Shown one piece after another: positions 1 through 5,449 of a DNA stretch of 5,449 bases. A model generated the notes under the pieces. It was not told where the DNA came from, searched no databases, and saw nothing but the letters and a program-made list of their open reading frames with translations. Positions within the stretch are counted from its first letter, which is position 1. Each line of letters starts with the position of its first letter. The translations under genes and the position numbers were made by a program. Source of the stretch: a bacterium (GTDB lineage Bacteria; Zixibacteria; MSB-5A5; GN15; FEB-12); assembly GCA_030668045.1 (NCBI GenBank), contig DAOUUR010000197.1:1-5449 (forward strand), written 5' to 3'.

Positions 1-960
1 TCAACCGATTCGGGTGCAACGTGGGGAAGCGGCGCAGCTGATGCCGGTGAGGCGCTGACCTCGGCGGTGGCGTCGGCATTCCCAAAGGTCGTCGTGCGGC
101 CCGGCGATATTGATGTTGTCTATACGTCGGCAGGTACGGCAATTTCTCACCGATCAATTCCGATTGATGGCGGTAGTTGGGTCACTGCTTTCAACGTGGC
201 AACCGGCACCGGTTTTGACGATGACTTCGATGCCGTAGTTGCCGATGATGGAATGCTGGCGATTGCCTTTGACGACGGTCAGCTCAAGTTCCGCGAGTAC
301 GACGGTAACAACTGGGGAGCGGTGGTGACGCTCGACAGTGATGGCGGTCAGTCGCCGCAGGTGGCTTTCAAGGGTGGCGTGCCGGTTGTTTTTTATCTAT
401 CGGAAACCGACAGTCTGGATAAACTGTTCATGTACACGTCGCGCCAGAGCGGTTCGTTTTCAACACCGGCGGCGCTGGATGGTCGGGCCAAACCGTTTGA
501 TACCGTCGCTCTCTACTCAACCAGCTACTCTTCGTATGCTGATCTTACCGATAAGAGCGCCGGGCCGACAGCTGCGGAAGTTTATCATCCAGAGTCGAAT
601 GTCTTCGTGAAGGATCAGGGCGATCAGGTCTATTTCGGAATGGATGAGTCGTTCCGCTTCATCAGGTTCGATCTCTCCACCGCCGGTGTCGGTGGTTCTG
701 TTACGTACAGTTATTGGAACGGTTCGACATGGATTGCTTTCACTCCCGACGATGGCGTCTTCTCGCTTTATCAGACTGCTAAAGAGCTGCGACTGTGGGC
801 TGATTACAAAAGCATCCCGAGCGATTGGCAGAAGAAGATTATCGAGGGCGACCTGCGTTTCTGGATCAAGGTGGAAGTGACCGGGTCGTTTTTAACCGGT
901 GCCGTTGGCTCGCAGATTACCGCCGTCTCAAGCTTGACCGCAGTCAGTGTCAGGAGGTAG
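1..960 (+). CDS. Beta-propeller (Asp-box) protein with C-terminal phage-type beta module, 5'-partial
   Basis: The reading frame is open from base 1, so the GTG at 67 is probably internal and the true start lies upstream; 319 residues are visible. The fragment opens with STDSGATW, a perfect Asp-box (S-x-D-x-G-x-T-W) of BNR/sialidase-type beta-propellers. It continues to about residue 160 with propeller-like strands of the form 'p.va..gg.pvv.y' followed by 'W..p..ld' (for example REYDGNNWGAVVTLD and SGSFSTPAALDG). No complete sialidase active site can be seen, so enzymatic activity is not claimed. From about residue 205 to 307 there is a separate aromatic module (VYFGMDESFRFIRFDLSTAG, then YWNGSTWIAF, LRLWADY, IPSDWQ, RFWIKVEVTG). 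I remember this pattern from fibre or baseplate-like proteins of environmental phages, but could not check it. It is likely a particle surface or fibre protein that contacts sugars or proteins. The stop codon abuts the next gene and the AGGAGG for that gene lies inside this one, so the two are co-translated. Confidence 0.75.
   Translation, partial: STDSGATWGSGAADAGEALTSAVASAFPKVVVRPGDIDVVYTSAGTAISHRSIPIDGGSWVTAFNVATGTGFDDDFDAVVADDGMLAIAFDDGQLKFREYDGNNWGAVVTLDSDGGQSPQVAFKGGVPVVFYLSETDSLDKLFMYTSRQSGSFSTPAALDGRAKPFDTVALYSTSYSSYADLTDKSAGPTAAEVYHPESNVFVKDQGDQVYFGMDESFRFIRFDLSTAGVGGSVTYSYWNGSTWIAFTPDDGVFSLYQTAKELRLWADYKSIPSDWQKKIIEGDLRFWIKVEVTGSFLTGAVGSQITAVSSLTAVSVRR
952..957 (+). promoter_or_regulatory. 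Shine-Dalgarno AGGAGG for the 961/964 gene
   Basis: AGGAGG lies immediately before the TAG stop of the upstream gene. Its distance is 3 bases to the ATG at 961 but 6 bases to the ATG at 964. The second of the two tandem ATGs is therefore the better-spaced start. Confidence 0.75.
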
Positions 961-1776
961 ATGATGTCATATACGAATGTAGAACTTATTCGACAATATC
1001 TGGCGACGCCGTTTCCCACACGCGACCGCTTTGTGGATCAACTGTTGGTGATCTCATCCGACGACTATCTATCTTTTTATAGCGGGGCGGTAACGGAAGG
1101 GTCGCTGTCGGTTAAATCACTTCAAAGCAACAACCGAACGCAACAACAGATCACGTTGCAGACGGGAGGCAATATTATCAGCTCGACGCCGATTGTCCGT
1201 GGATCGGTGGTAGTTGCGTCGGATTCATCGTTAACGACTGTCTATATTGAAAACGATGACTACGTTATTGACTACGAGGGTGGGAGTATAGCGGTCAAGA
1301 GCGGAGGTATGCTGGCGGTAGACATGTCGGTTGTGGTGTGGCATCTGAGTTACGTTGTCTATGAGTCGGGTGTTGACTATCTGGTAGATGTTGATGGGGG
1401 GCGTTTGAAACGTTACCTGACCGGTGACATCGCGCTTAACGAAACGGTCTTTCTTGATTACACACCGATGGATGTTGCGTTCAACGATGATATCCTGCAG
1501 CAGGCGGTAGTCGAGGCAAACGGTTTAGTTGAGACCGATGTTGACCCGGATCGAGTATTTGGTGCCGATCCGGTTCTGCAGGCGGCGGCAACCTATCGCG
1601 CTGTTGAGATCATATGTTACACCGCCGCGGCGCGTGCGCTTTCCAATTTGCCCGCGGATGACAAGGCAGCTCAAACATGGGCGAAGCTGGGCGACCGATT
1701 CCTGAAACGTTCCGAACAGTTGCTTCAGTCGTTCCATCCACCAGTCGAAGGACTCAGTTCACCGACACAAGGCTAA
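961..1776 (+). CDS. Putative phage structural protein, possibly head-tail connector/neck-like
   Basis: 271 residues from the first ATG; the ATG at 964 gives 270 residues and has better ribosome-binding-site spacing, so it may be the real start. No signal peptide or membrane segment is seen. The N-terminus (residues 5-40) looks helical (NVELIRQYLATP). Residues 45-90 are beta-prone. Residues 94-131 and 133-169 are two related units, VYIENDDYVIDYEGGSI and VYESGVDYLVDVDGGRL, each ending in a hydrophobic strand closed by Y. Residues 175-258 are predicted helical (DDILQQAVVEANGLVE, then ADPVLQAAATYRAVEIICY). That helical part resembles the small helical neck/connector proteins of tailed phages in style, and the gene sits in a dense cassette of virion-like genes. 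The connector role is inference; it could equally be another adaptor or baseplate part. Confidence 0.7.
   Translation: MMSYTNVELIRQYLATPFPTRDRFVDQLLVISSDDYLSFYSGAVTEGSLSVKSLQSNNRTQQQITLQTGGNIISSTPIVRGSVVVASDSSLTTVYIENDDYVIDYEGGSIAVKSGGMLAVDMSVVVWHLSYVVYESGVDYLVDVDGGRLKRYLTGDIALNETVFLDYTPMDVAFNDDILQQAVVEANGLVETDVDPDRVFGADPVLQAAATYRAVEIICYTAAARALSNLPADDKAAQTWAKLGDRFLKRSEQLLQSFHPPVEGLSSPTQG
1240..1467 (+). repeat. Two tandem diverged 'DY.(V/I)D..GG' units within the connector-like protein
   Basis: Residues 94-131 and 133-169 share the order VY-E, DY-(I/L)-(V/I)-D, GG-(I/L), a G/A turn and a final hydrophobic strand ending in Y. The similarity is at protein level; the DNA is too diverged to be a recent duplication. 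The unit resembles a small beta-hairpin or Ig-like building block. Confidence 0.55.
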
Positions 1777-1780
1777 GGAG
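1774..1780 (+). promoter_or_regulatory. Shine-Dalgarno TAAGGAG overlapping the upstream stop
   Basis: The TAA stop at 1774-1776 forms the left part of AAGGAG, which sits 6 bases before the ATG at 1787. This fixes the start of the 124-residue gene and implies coupling between termination and re-initiation. Confidence 0.8.
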
Positions 1781-1786
1781 TAGCAG

Positions 1787-2161
1787 ATGATTTCAGGGTT
1801 TGACAAGAGCAAAGTGCGGCGGGCATGGATCGTGTCCGATTTTTCGGTCTGGGGGATGACCGGTCAGGACAGTGTTGAGTACCTGGCGATGGAGACTGTA
1901 GGAACTGAGATGAATGTCCATTTCGGTTCTGTCTCTATCGGTGGTACGCAACAATTGGTTTCGTTTTCAAGTCTCTGTGATCTCCGGGGCAACAGCTTGC
2001 CTGAGGAGATTGACTCACCGGTTGTAATCGTTCAACCCAAGTCGGCACAGGGGGCGTTCATTGTTGGTAGCGCTGTGAGTGATTCGTTCATAATTGCGCG
2101 TGATTCCGATGCGTCCCGTCCGGTACCGGTTGATTTGTTGATCATGGAGATGGGGTCGTGA
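1787..2161 (+). CDS. Hypothetical small beta-rich protein in the phage-like cassette
   Basis: 124 residues, with the start set by a strong AAGGAG 6 bases upstream. I do not recognise a named family. There is no signal peptide or transmembrane helix. The N-terminal 30 residues are basic then aromatic (KVRRAWIVSDFSVWG). Residues 45-124 alternate hydrophobic and polar residues as in a beta-sandwich: VHFGSVSIGG, LVSFSSLCDLRGNSLP, SPVVIVQPKS, GAFIVGS, SFIIARDSD and VDLLIMEMGS. The 'L.DLRGN.LP..I.SP.V.V' stretch and the 'VDLLI.EMG' C-terminus look like conserved blocks suited to profile searching. Its position between a connector-like gene and a small helical gene suggests a minor structural protein (decoration, spike tip or adaptor), but this is inference from context only. 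The stop is one base before the next ATG. Confidence 0.7.
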   Translation: MISGFDKSKVRRAWIVSDFSVWGMTGQDSVEYLAMETVGTEMNVHFGSVSIGGTQQLVSFSSLCDLRGNSLPEEIDSPVVIVQPKSAQGAFIVGSAVSDSFIIARDSDASRPVPVDLLIMEMGS

Positions 2162-2162
2162 T

Positions 2163-2441
2163 ATGGTGCGCCGCAAAGCGAATGTCCCCGATCTTCCCGA
2201 TGATCTCGCCCTGCTGGACGATCTGATTGGGAAATGTTATTCGGAGTTAGTCAAGAGCATAACTGAAAACGCCAAACTGGGAGATTTCATAAAGATGATA
2301 GAGTTGAGAAGAAAACTGGCACCAGCCGAGTCGGACCAGAAAAAATTCTGGAACATGCTCGCTCGCATCCACCGCGAGACCGCTTCCAAGTCTGAGAAGG
2401 AGACGGCGAAGAAGGTTAAGAAGAGTAAGGCTAAGTCATAA
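2163..2441 (+). CDS. Hypothetical small helical protein with lysine-rich tail
   Basis: 92 residues starting one base after the previous stop. The ribosome-binding site is weak (GGAG at 2146-2149, or the G-run at 2151-2155), so expression probably depends on translational coupling. Residues 13-33 (DDLALLDDLIGKCYSELVKS) and 38-71 (AKLGDFIKMIELRRKLAP, then DQKKFWNMLARIHRE) look like two or three amphipathic helices. Residues 73-92 contain eight lysines in twenty positions and no hydrophobic core, so the tail is probably disordered and may bind nucleic acid. Size and charge would suit a small terminase-type or DNA-packaging helper, but no helix-turn-helix is evident and no large terminase follows, so I leave it unnamed. 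The downstream gene begins one base after its stop. Confidence 0.65.
   Translation: MVRRKANVPDLPDDLALLDDLIGKCYSELVKSITENAKLGDFIKMIELRRKLAPAESDQKKFWNMLARIHRETASKSEKETAKKVKKSKAKS
2379..2438 (+). other. Lysine-rich C-terminal tail (8 Lys in 20 residues)
   Basis: Lysines occur at residues 76, 79, 83, 84, 86, 87, 89 and 91, interspersed with Ala, Ser and Glu, like histone H1-type tails. This is typical of a disordered nucleic-acid-binding tail; binding is not demonstrated. Confidence 0.6.
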
Positions 2442-2442
2442 T

Positions 2443-3936
2443 ATGCGATGCACTAAGACTATCAGAGGAGTGTCAGGTCGCACGATAGGCCGGATGATTC
2501 TGTTTGCAGGTACAATGATTTCGATTGGTATGGCCAGTTCGACTGAGGTACCGGTTGGCGTTCGTACGTGGTGTACGGGGGAAGACACTTTCCGCGCTCA
2601 GATCGGTGGTGCCATTGCCAACTATCAACTTCCGGACAGCACGTGGAGTGCTATCGTCAACGATTTTGTGCCTGAAGGTGATTCAGTCGCTGTCTGTAGT
2701 AGTGCGGCGCTGGGGACCCGGGTGAATGACGCGGGCGTTGTGAGGGTGACGCACACACTCTACGGAGTTGAATACACGATCACTCAGAAACTGATCGGCA
2801 TTGGCTGGATCAATATCGATATGCGTCAGAGCCACTGGATAGATTCGACGATGAGTTGGTCCGCACCGAGTATTGACTCCAACATTGTCGCCTGGAGTTC
2901 TGTGTCGCCCGGTGTGGACTATCGCATCAGAAAACAGAATGGTCGGGTCGAGCACGGCATATTCTACAATGCGGTTTTCCTTGATTCGGCGGTCACTTTG
3001 TACAACCAACGAGCTGATTCGGCATACATCGCGCTGGCCAATGTAATGATCTACACCCTGTCGGCCAATTTGGATCATCCTGACTCGGCATTCGGAGATG
3101 TTGACCGGAGAGTGTTGAAGCAGGTCGGGCGGAATCGGTTTTCGATCAGGTCACATGTTATTTACTATCCCGGTTCAGAAGAGGCCGACGTGGTTCCGGT
3201 CAGATTGTACTGGGAAAAACGAGGCAACAGCCTGGTTTGTGTCGAGTATGTGATGATGCACGATATCAAAGTGGTGCACGAGGCTCACCCGACCGCGACA
3301 ATCTGGCACAATGTTACCGAAACTCTCGACCTGAATGACATCGAAGATACATGGATAAACTCCGGCGCTCCCAACAGCAATTATGGCGGAGAAGATTACA
3401 ATCACTGTGACGGTCTCAATAGTCATCCGTATCTGATTAAGTTCAACACTTCCGACATCATTCCTCCCGTGACGGTCTCGGCCTGCTCTCTCTATGTCAG
3501 GATTGGCAGTGGAACCAACACATGGAACGTCCGGCGAGTTACGACTGAGTGGACAGAGGGGAATAAGAGCGGTACCGAGATAGGCGAGTTTGAGAGCGGT
3601 GCGACATACAACGAGAGAAACGATGCTTATTCGTTCCACTTTTATTGGGCCGATGGCGGGGATTGGGGGAGCAGCGATTACGTCGGGACCAATTCCGATA
3701 GTCGCTCGCAGACGGGCTCTGGGTTCGTCTATCACGAAGGAAGCACACTCGCTGGTGATATGGAGGGTTTCATAAACGGCACCTACAGCGTTAAGTCATG
3801 GGCCATGTACTCAAATTCGTCAATTCAGGTGGTGAATTCCACTGAGGGAACCGGAAAGGAACCATACGTAGTGATCGTTTACACTGCATCAAGCACTGCC
3901 GATTTTCGCCGGCGACGCACGATTATTCAACAATAA
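2443..3936 (+). CDS. Secreted protein with C-terminal DNRLRE/CBM96-like beta-sandwich
   Basis: 497 residues. The N-terminus has a basic n-region (K5, R8, R13, R17), a hydrophobic stretch from M18 to M30 (MILFAGTMISIGM) and a likely Sec cleavage near MASS-TEV. Export is therefore expected. Residues 37-280 form an unrecognised domain with repeated Trp and Asp-Ser motifs (SWSAPSID, VAWSSVSPGVDYRIRK, FLDSAVTLYNQRADS, LANVMIYT). Residues about 293-480 match the DNRLRE/CBM96 layout: EDTWINSGAPNSNYGG, LIKFNTS, VSACSLYVRI, VRRVTTEWTEG and a final PYVVIVYT strand. In that family the fold is a beta-sandwich found in secreted carbohydrate-binding or cell-surface proteins. The C-terminus ends in a basic FRRRRT stretch. 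The start follows the previous stop by one base with only a distant AAGG (2427-2430), so coupling is likely. Role: probably exported and glycan- or surface-contacting. No catalytic domain is seen. Confidence 0.75.
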   Translation: MRCTKTIRGVSGRTIGRMILFAGTMISIGMASSTEVPVGVRTWCTGEDTFRAQIGGAIANYQLPDSTWSAIVNDFVPEGDSVAVCSSAALGTRVNDAGVVRVTHTLYGVEYTITQKLIGIGWINIDMRQSHWIDSTMSWSAPSIDSNIVAWSSVSPGVDYRIRKQNGRVEHGIFYNAVFLDSAVTLYNQRADSAYIALANVMIYTLSANLDHPDSAFGDVDRRVLKQVGRNRFSIRSHVIYYPGSEEADVVPVRLYWEKRGNSLVCVEYVMMHDIKVVHEAHPTATIWHNVTETLDLNDIEDTWINSGAPNSNYGGEDYNHCDGLNSHPYLIKFNTSDIIPPVTVSACSLYVRIGSGTNTWNVRRVTTEWTEGNKSGTEIGEFESGATYNERNDAYSFHFYWADGGDWGSSDYVGTNSDSRSQTGSGFVYHEGSTLAGDMEGFINGTYSVKSWAMYSNSSIQVVNSTEGTGKEPYVVIVYTASSTADFRRRRTIIQQ

Positions 3937-3942
3937 GGAGGT
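3934..3942 (+). promoter_or_regulatory. Near-perfect Shine-Dalgarno TAAGGAGGT overlapping the upstream stop
   Basis: The TAA stop at 3934-3936 merges with AAGGAGGT, placed 6 bases before the GTG at 3949. It is the strongest ribosome-binding site in the window and offsets the non-ATG start. Confidence 0.85.
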
Positions 3943-3948
3943 AATTAC

Positions 3949-5449
3949 GTGAAACGGTTATTGATTGCGGCGGCAATTCTTTTTGTCGGAATGGATGTAG
4001 GGGCAACGCCGGTTGTGAACAACTCCGGATCGTCCAGCGAGGATTCGTTAACGGTGAATGTGCTGAACCTGTGGCCGAATGGTGATCCGGCCAACGAACT
4101 TGACTCACTGTACTTCTATGTTTTCAAGAGCGGGACGAACGGGGCGGTTTTTCAGGATTCATCGTCGGCTGGTTGCACGATGACCGGTGTTGATTCGCTT
4201 GGTATCGGATTGTATTACTTTCACCGAGCGGTGGCTGATATCGATGGGTCAGGAAGCACGGGGATATATTCGTATCAGTTTGTCGCGTGCAACTCTGACA
4301 GCTCGACGCGGACGGTGACCCACGGGCAATTTCAGTTGGCCGGTTGGGAGCTTGACGATATGGGCGATTCAACAGGCATCGCAGCGAACAACACAAGCGA
4401 TGCTCTCGATAGCCTCGGTTTTGTCATTGACTCACTCTATGCCATTCTCGATACGTTGCAGAATCATGACGACTGGGTAGGGAATTTTCGATACAGCAAC
4501 AGCGATTCCTCGTTGACGCTCAAGCAGGTAACGATTAGCGGTGCCAATGGTGTCGACGGATCGTTTTATGTAGCCAACAGTACCGGCCCGGGCGTGAAGT
4601 TCAAGGCAACGGCTCTCAATTCGGATGGTCATGGTCTATACCTGGAGGGTAACGGTGCGGCTGGCTTGAAGGCATTTGCGCCTAACGATCATGGCACCGA
4701 GTTTGTCTCAGGTAACACCAACGGCTTGAGTCTGGTCGGCGGCGGATTAGCTTCCGATCTGGAGGCAGATTTTGCCGACTCAATCTTTGCTGTCCTCGAC
4801 ACGCTGCAGAATCAAGACGACTGGATCGGTAACGTGCGATATAGTCATGTCGATTCCACTCTCAGCCTGCGTGGACTGATTGTGACAGCCGGTGGGACGG
4901 ACAGTTCGGCTGTCTATTTGACGGGTAACGGTGTCGGGGCAGGGTTACGCGTAGTTGGCGGCGCTGGGAACGGTACCGGAATGTACATTGATGGCGGCGG
5001 AGGTAATAGTAACGGTCTCTCAATGGCTGGTTCGGGAACCGGGGATGGTCTCCGAGCGGTCGGCGGGACGACTGGCGATGGAGCCGATTTTCGTGGCGGG
5101 ACAACGTCGGGTCATGGTATCGTCTCCTGGGCTCAAGGTTCCGGAAACGGTATCCGCGCGATTGGTGATGACGACAGTGCCGGTGCGGTTTTTCTTGGCA
5201 ACGGTTCGGGTGTCGGGCTCTACGCCGAGGGCGGCGTTACCGGTGATGGCCTGTACGCCACCGGTGGGATGACCTCAGGCAGCGGTCTGGTCGGCGTGGG
5301 GATCGGTGCCACGGGAACATACAAAGACCTGAAAGTCACCAACATTGACTCGGGGGCATTCCAGGCGACAGTGTCAGGACTGGCCGCGGGTGTCTGGGGA
5401 TACGGTGGTGGCAGGGAGATCGATGGTGGCTATGTCGATTCCAATAAGA
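3949..5449 (+). CDS. Secreted trimeric-fibre-like protein with glycine-rich 11-residue repeats, 3'-partial
   Basis: The frame opens at GTG 3949 behind TAAGGAGGT and stays open for 500 codons to the window edge, so the C-terminus is missing. Residues 1-19 form a signal peptide (VKRLLIAAAILFVG, cleavage after VGA). Residues 31-136 look like an Ig/beta-sandwich domain (SLYFYVFKSG, GLYYFHRAVADIDGSG, YSYQFVAC). Residues 151-170 carry a perfect 3-4-3-4-3 hydrophobic heptad (L153, L156, I160, L163, L167, L170), as in a short trimerising coiled coil. DTLQNHDDWVGNFRYS recurs 116 residues later as DTLQNQDDWIGNVRYS. Residues 226-266 and 319-451 are Gly-rich arrays with consensus GdGLxaxGGtt. The visible end contains AAGVWGYGGGREIDGG. 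The architecture fits a fibrous adhesin or receptor-binding fibre. The signal peptide argues for export through the inner membrane rather than simple virion assembly in the cytoplasm. No enzyme motif is seen. Confidence 0.8.
   Translation, partial: MKRLLIAAAILFVGMDVGATPVVNNSGSSSEDSLTVNVLNLWPNGDPANELDSLYFYVFKSGTNGAVFQDSSSAGCTMTGVDSLGIGLYYFHRAVADIDGSGSTGIYSYQFVACNSDSSTRTVTHGQFQLAGWELDDMGDSTGIAANNTSDALDSLGFVIDSLYAILDTLQNHDDWVGNFRYSNSDSSLTLKQVTISGANGVDGSFYVANSTGPGVKFKATALNSDGHGLYLEGNGAAGLKAFAPNDHGTEFVSGNTNGLSLVGGGLASDLEADFADSIFAVLDTLQNQDDWIGNVRYSHVDSTLSLRGLIVTAGGTDSSAVYLTGNGVGAGLRVVGGAGNGTGMYIDGGGGNSNGLSMAGSGTGDGLRAVGGTTGDGADFRGGTTSGHGIVSWAQGSGNGIRAIGDDDSAGAVFLGNGSGVGLYAEGGVTGDGLYATGGMTSGSGLVGVGIGATGTYKDLKVTNIDSGAFQATVSGLAAGVWGYGGGREIDGGYVDSNK
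4405..4458 (+). other. Heptad coiled-coil segment of the fibre-like protein
   Basis: Hydrophobic residues L153, L156, I160, L163, L167 and L170 follow a 3-4-3-4-3 spacing in the segment DALDSLGFVIDSLYAILDTL. This is the classic a/d pattern of a short oligomerising coiled coil, commonly placed before beta-fibre repeats. Confidence 0.65.
4429..4845 (+). repeat. Duplicated 116-residue module, with head motif DSLYAILDTLQN..DDW
   Basis: The head motif at residues 161-183 (4429-4497) recurs at 277-299 (4777-4845), exactly 348 bases later, with 17 of 23 residues identical and mostly conservative changes. A shared 'DSSLTL/DSTLSL' strand and a glycine-rich section follow each copy. The second copy continues into a much longer glycine array. 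This indicates an internal duplication followed by unequal expansion. Confidence 0.8.
4624..4743 (+). repeat. Short glycine-rich repeat array, first copy
   Basis: Residues 226-265 hold about four degenerate units (GHGLYLEGNGA, AGLKAFAPND, HGTEFVSGNT, NGLSLVGGG) of 9 to 11 residues. They match the longer downstream array but are more diverged. Confidence 0.65.
4903..5301 (+). repeat. Array of about twelve 11-residue GxGLxxxGGxx repeats
   Basis: Residues 319-451 repeat with a period of 11, occasionally 12: GAGLRVVGGAG, GTGMYIDGGGG, NGLSMAGSGT, GDGLRAVGGTT, GDGADFRGGTT, GHGIVSWAQGS, GNGIRAIGDDD, GAVFLGNGS, GVGLYAEGGV, GDGLYATGGMT. Synonymous codons vary between units (GAT GGT CTC against GAT GGC CTG), so the repeat is kept at protein level. 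The short hydrophobic strand plus glycine turns suggest one beta-strand turn per unit in a beta-helix or beta-prism-like fibre. Confidence 0.8.

Noticed and set aside
67..960. GTG at 67 as the true start of the first gene
   Set aside because: The same frame is open and coding-like back to base 1 (it includes the Asp-box), and no Shine-Dalgarno precedes the GTG.
2163..2441. Terminase small subunit
   Set aside because: Size and charge fit, but no helix-turn-helix is visible and no large terminase follows; kept as hypothetical.
2494..2496. Downstream ATG (Met18) as start of the secreted DNRLRE-like gene
   Set aside because: It would remove the basic n-region of the signal peptide, and the nearest GGAG (about 2467-2470) is too far upstream.
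2683..3078. 131-residue minus-strand open frame
   Set aside because: Antisense to the same secreted gene, with a composition rich in R, H and D typical of a reverse-frame shadow and no supporting motif.
3175..3735. 186-residue minus-strand open frame
   Set aside because: It lies wholly inside the secreted DNRLRE-like gene, has no convincing ribosome-binding site or domain, and looks like an antisense shadow of that coding frame.
3936..3949. Promoter or terminator in the gap before the fibre-like gene
   Set aside because: The gap is only 12 bases and is filled by the Shine-Dalgarno; no hairpin or T-run is present.
4955..5272. 105-residue plus-strand frame within the glycine array
   Set aside because: Out-of-frame reading of the repeat region; the 3949 frame has signal peptide, ribosome-binding site and repeat evidence.
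4903..5301. RTX calcium-binding nonapeptides or collagen-like Gly-X-Y
   Set aside because: The period is 11 rather than 9 or 3, and the GGxGxDxxx signature and glycine at every third position are both absent.

Overview
The window is a continuous run of six plus-strand coding regions with almost no intergenic DNA (junction gaps of 0, 10, 1, 1 and 12 bases). It is open at both ends: the first gene enters from upstream and the last runs off the right edge. Base composition is balanced to slightly GC-rich by eye. Shine-Dalgarno sequences are strong and purine-rich (AGGAGG, TAAGGAG, TAAGGAGGT), so the host is bacterial. The content (beta-propeller/fibre-like protein, possible connector-like protein, small unknowns, trimeric-fibre-like glycine-rich protein) looks like a late structural cassette of a tailed phage or prophage. 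From protein style alone (DSL/GDG-rich secreted beta proteins, DNRLRE/CBM96-type domain, 'VWGYGGGR' tail) I would guess an uncultured FCB-group or Zixibacteria-like host. That taxonomic guess is weak and rests on no search.

Layout. 1-960: C-terminal 319 residues of a beta-propeller (Asp-box) protein that ends in a compact 'YWNGS.W' beta module. 961-1776: a 271-residue protein with a beta core built from two copies of a 'DY.(I/V)D..GG' motif and a helical C-terminus, possibly a neck or head-tail connector. 1787-2161: a 124-residue beta-rich protein of unknown function. 2163-2441: a 92-residue helical protein with a lysine-rich tail, also unknown. 2443-3936: a secreted 497-residue protein with a DNRLRE/CBM96-like C-terminal beta-sandwich. 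3949 to the end: at least 500 residues of a secreted fibre-like protein comprising a signal peptide, a beta-sandwich, a heptad coiled coil, a duplicated 116-residue module and a long array of 11-residue 'GDGL.a.GG..' repeats.

How they may fit together. The first four genes look like cytoplasmic virion-type proteins. The last two begin with convincing Sec-type signal peptides, which is unusual for phage virion components. The operon therefore seems to change from particle parts to exported, probably surface-exposed or carbohydrate-contacting proteins. No RNA genes, insertion sequences, CRISPR arrays, promoters or terminators were seen, and no stretch over 300 bases lacks a gene.
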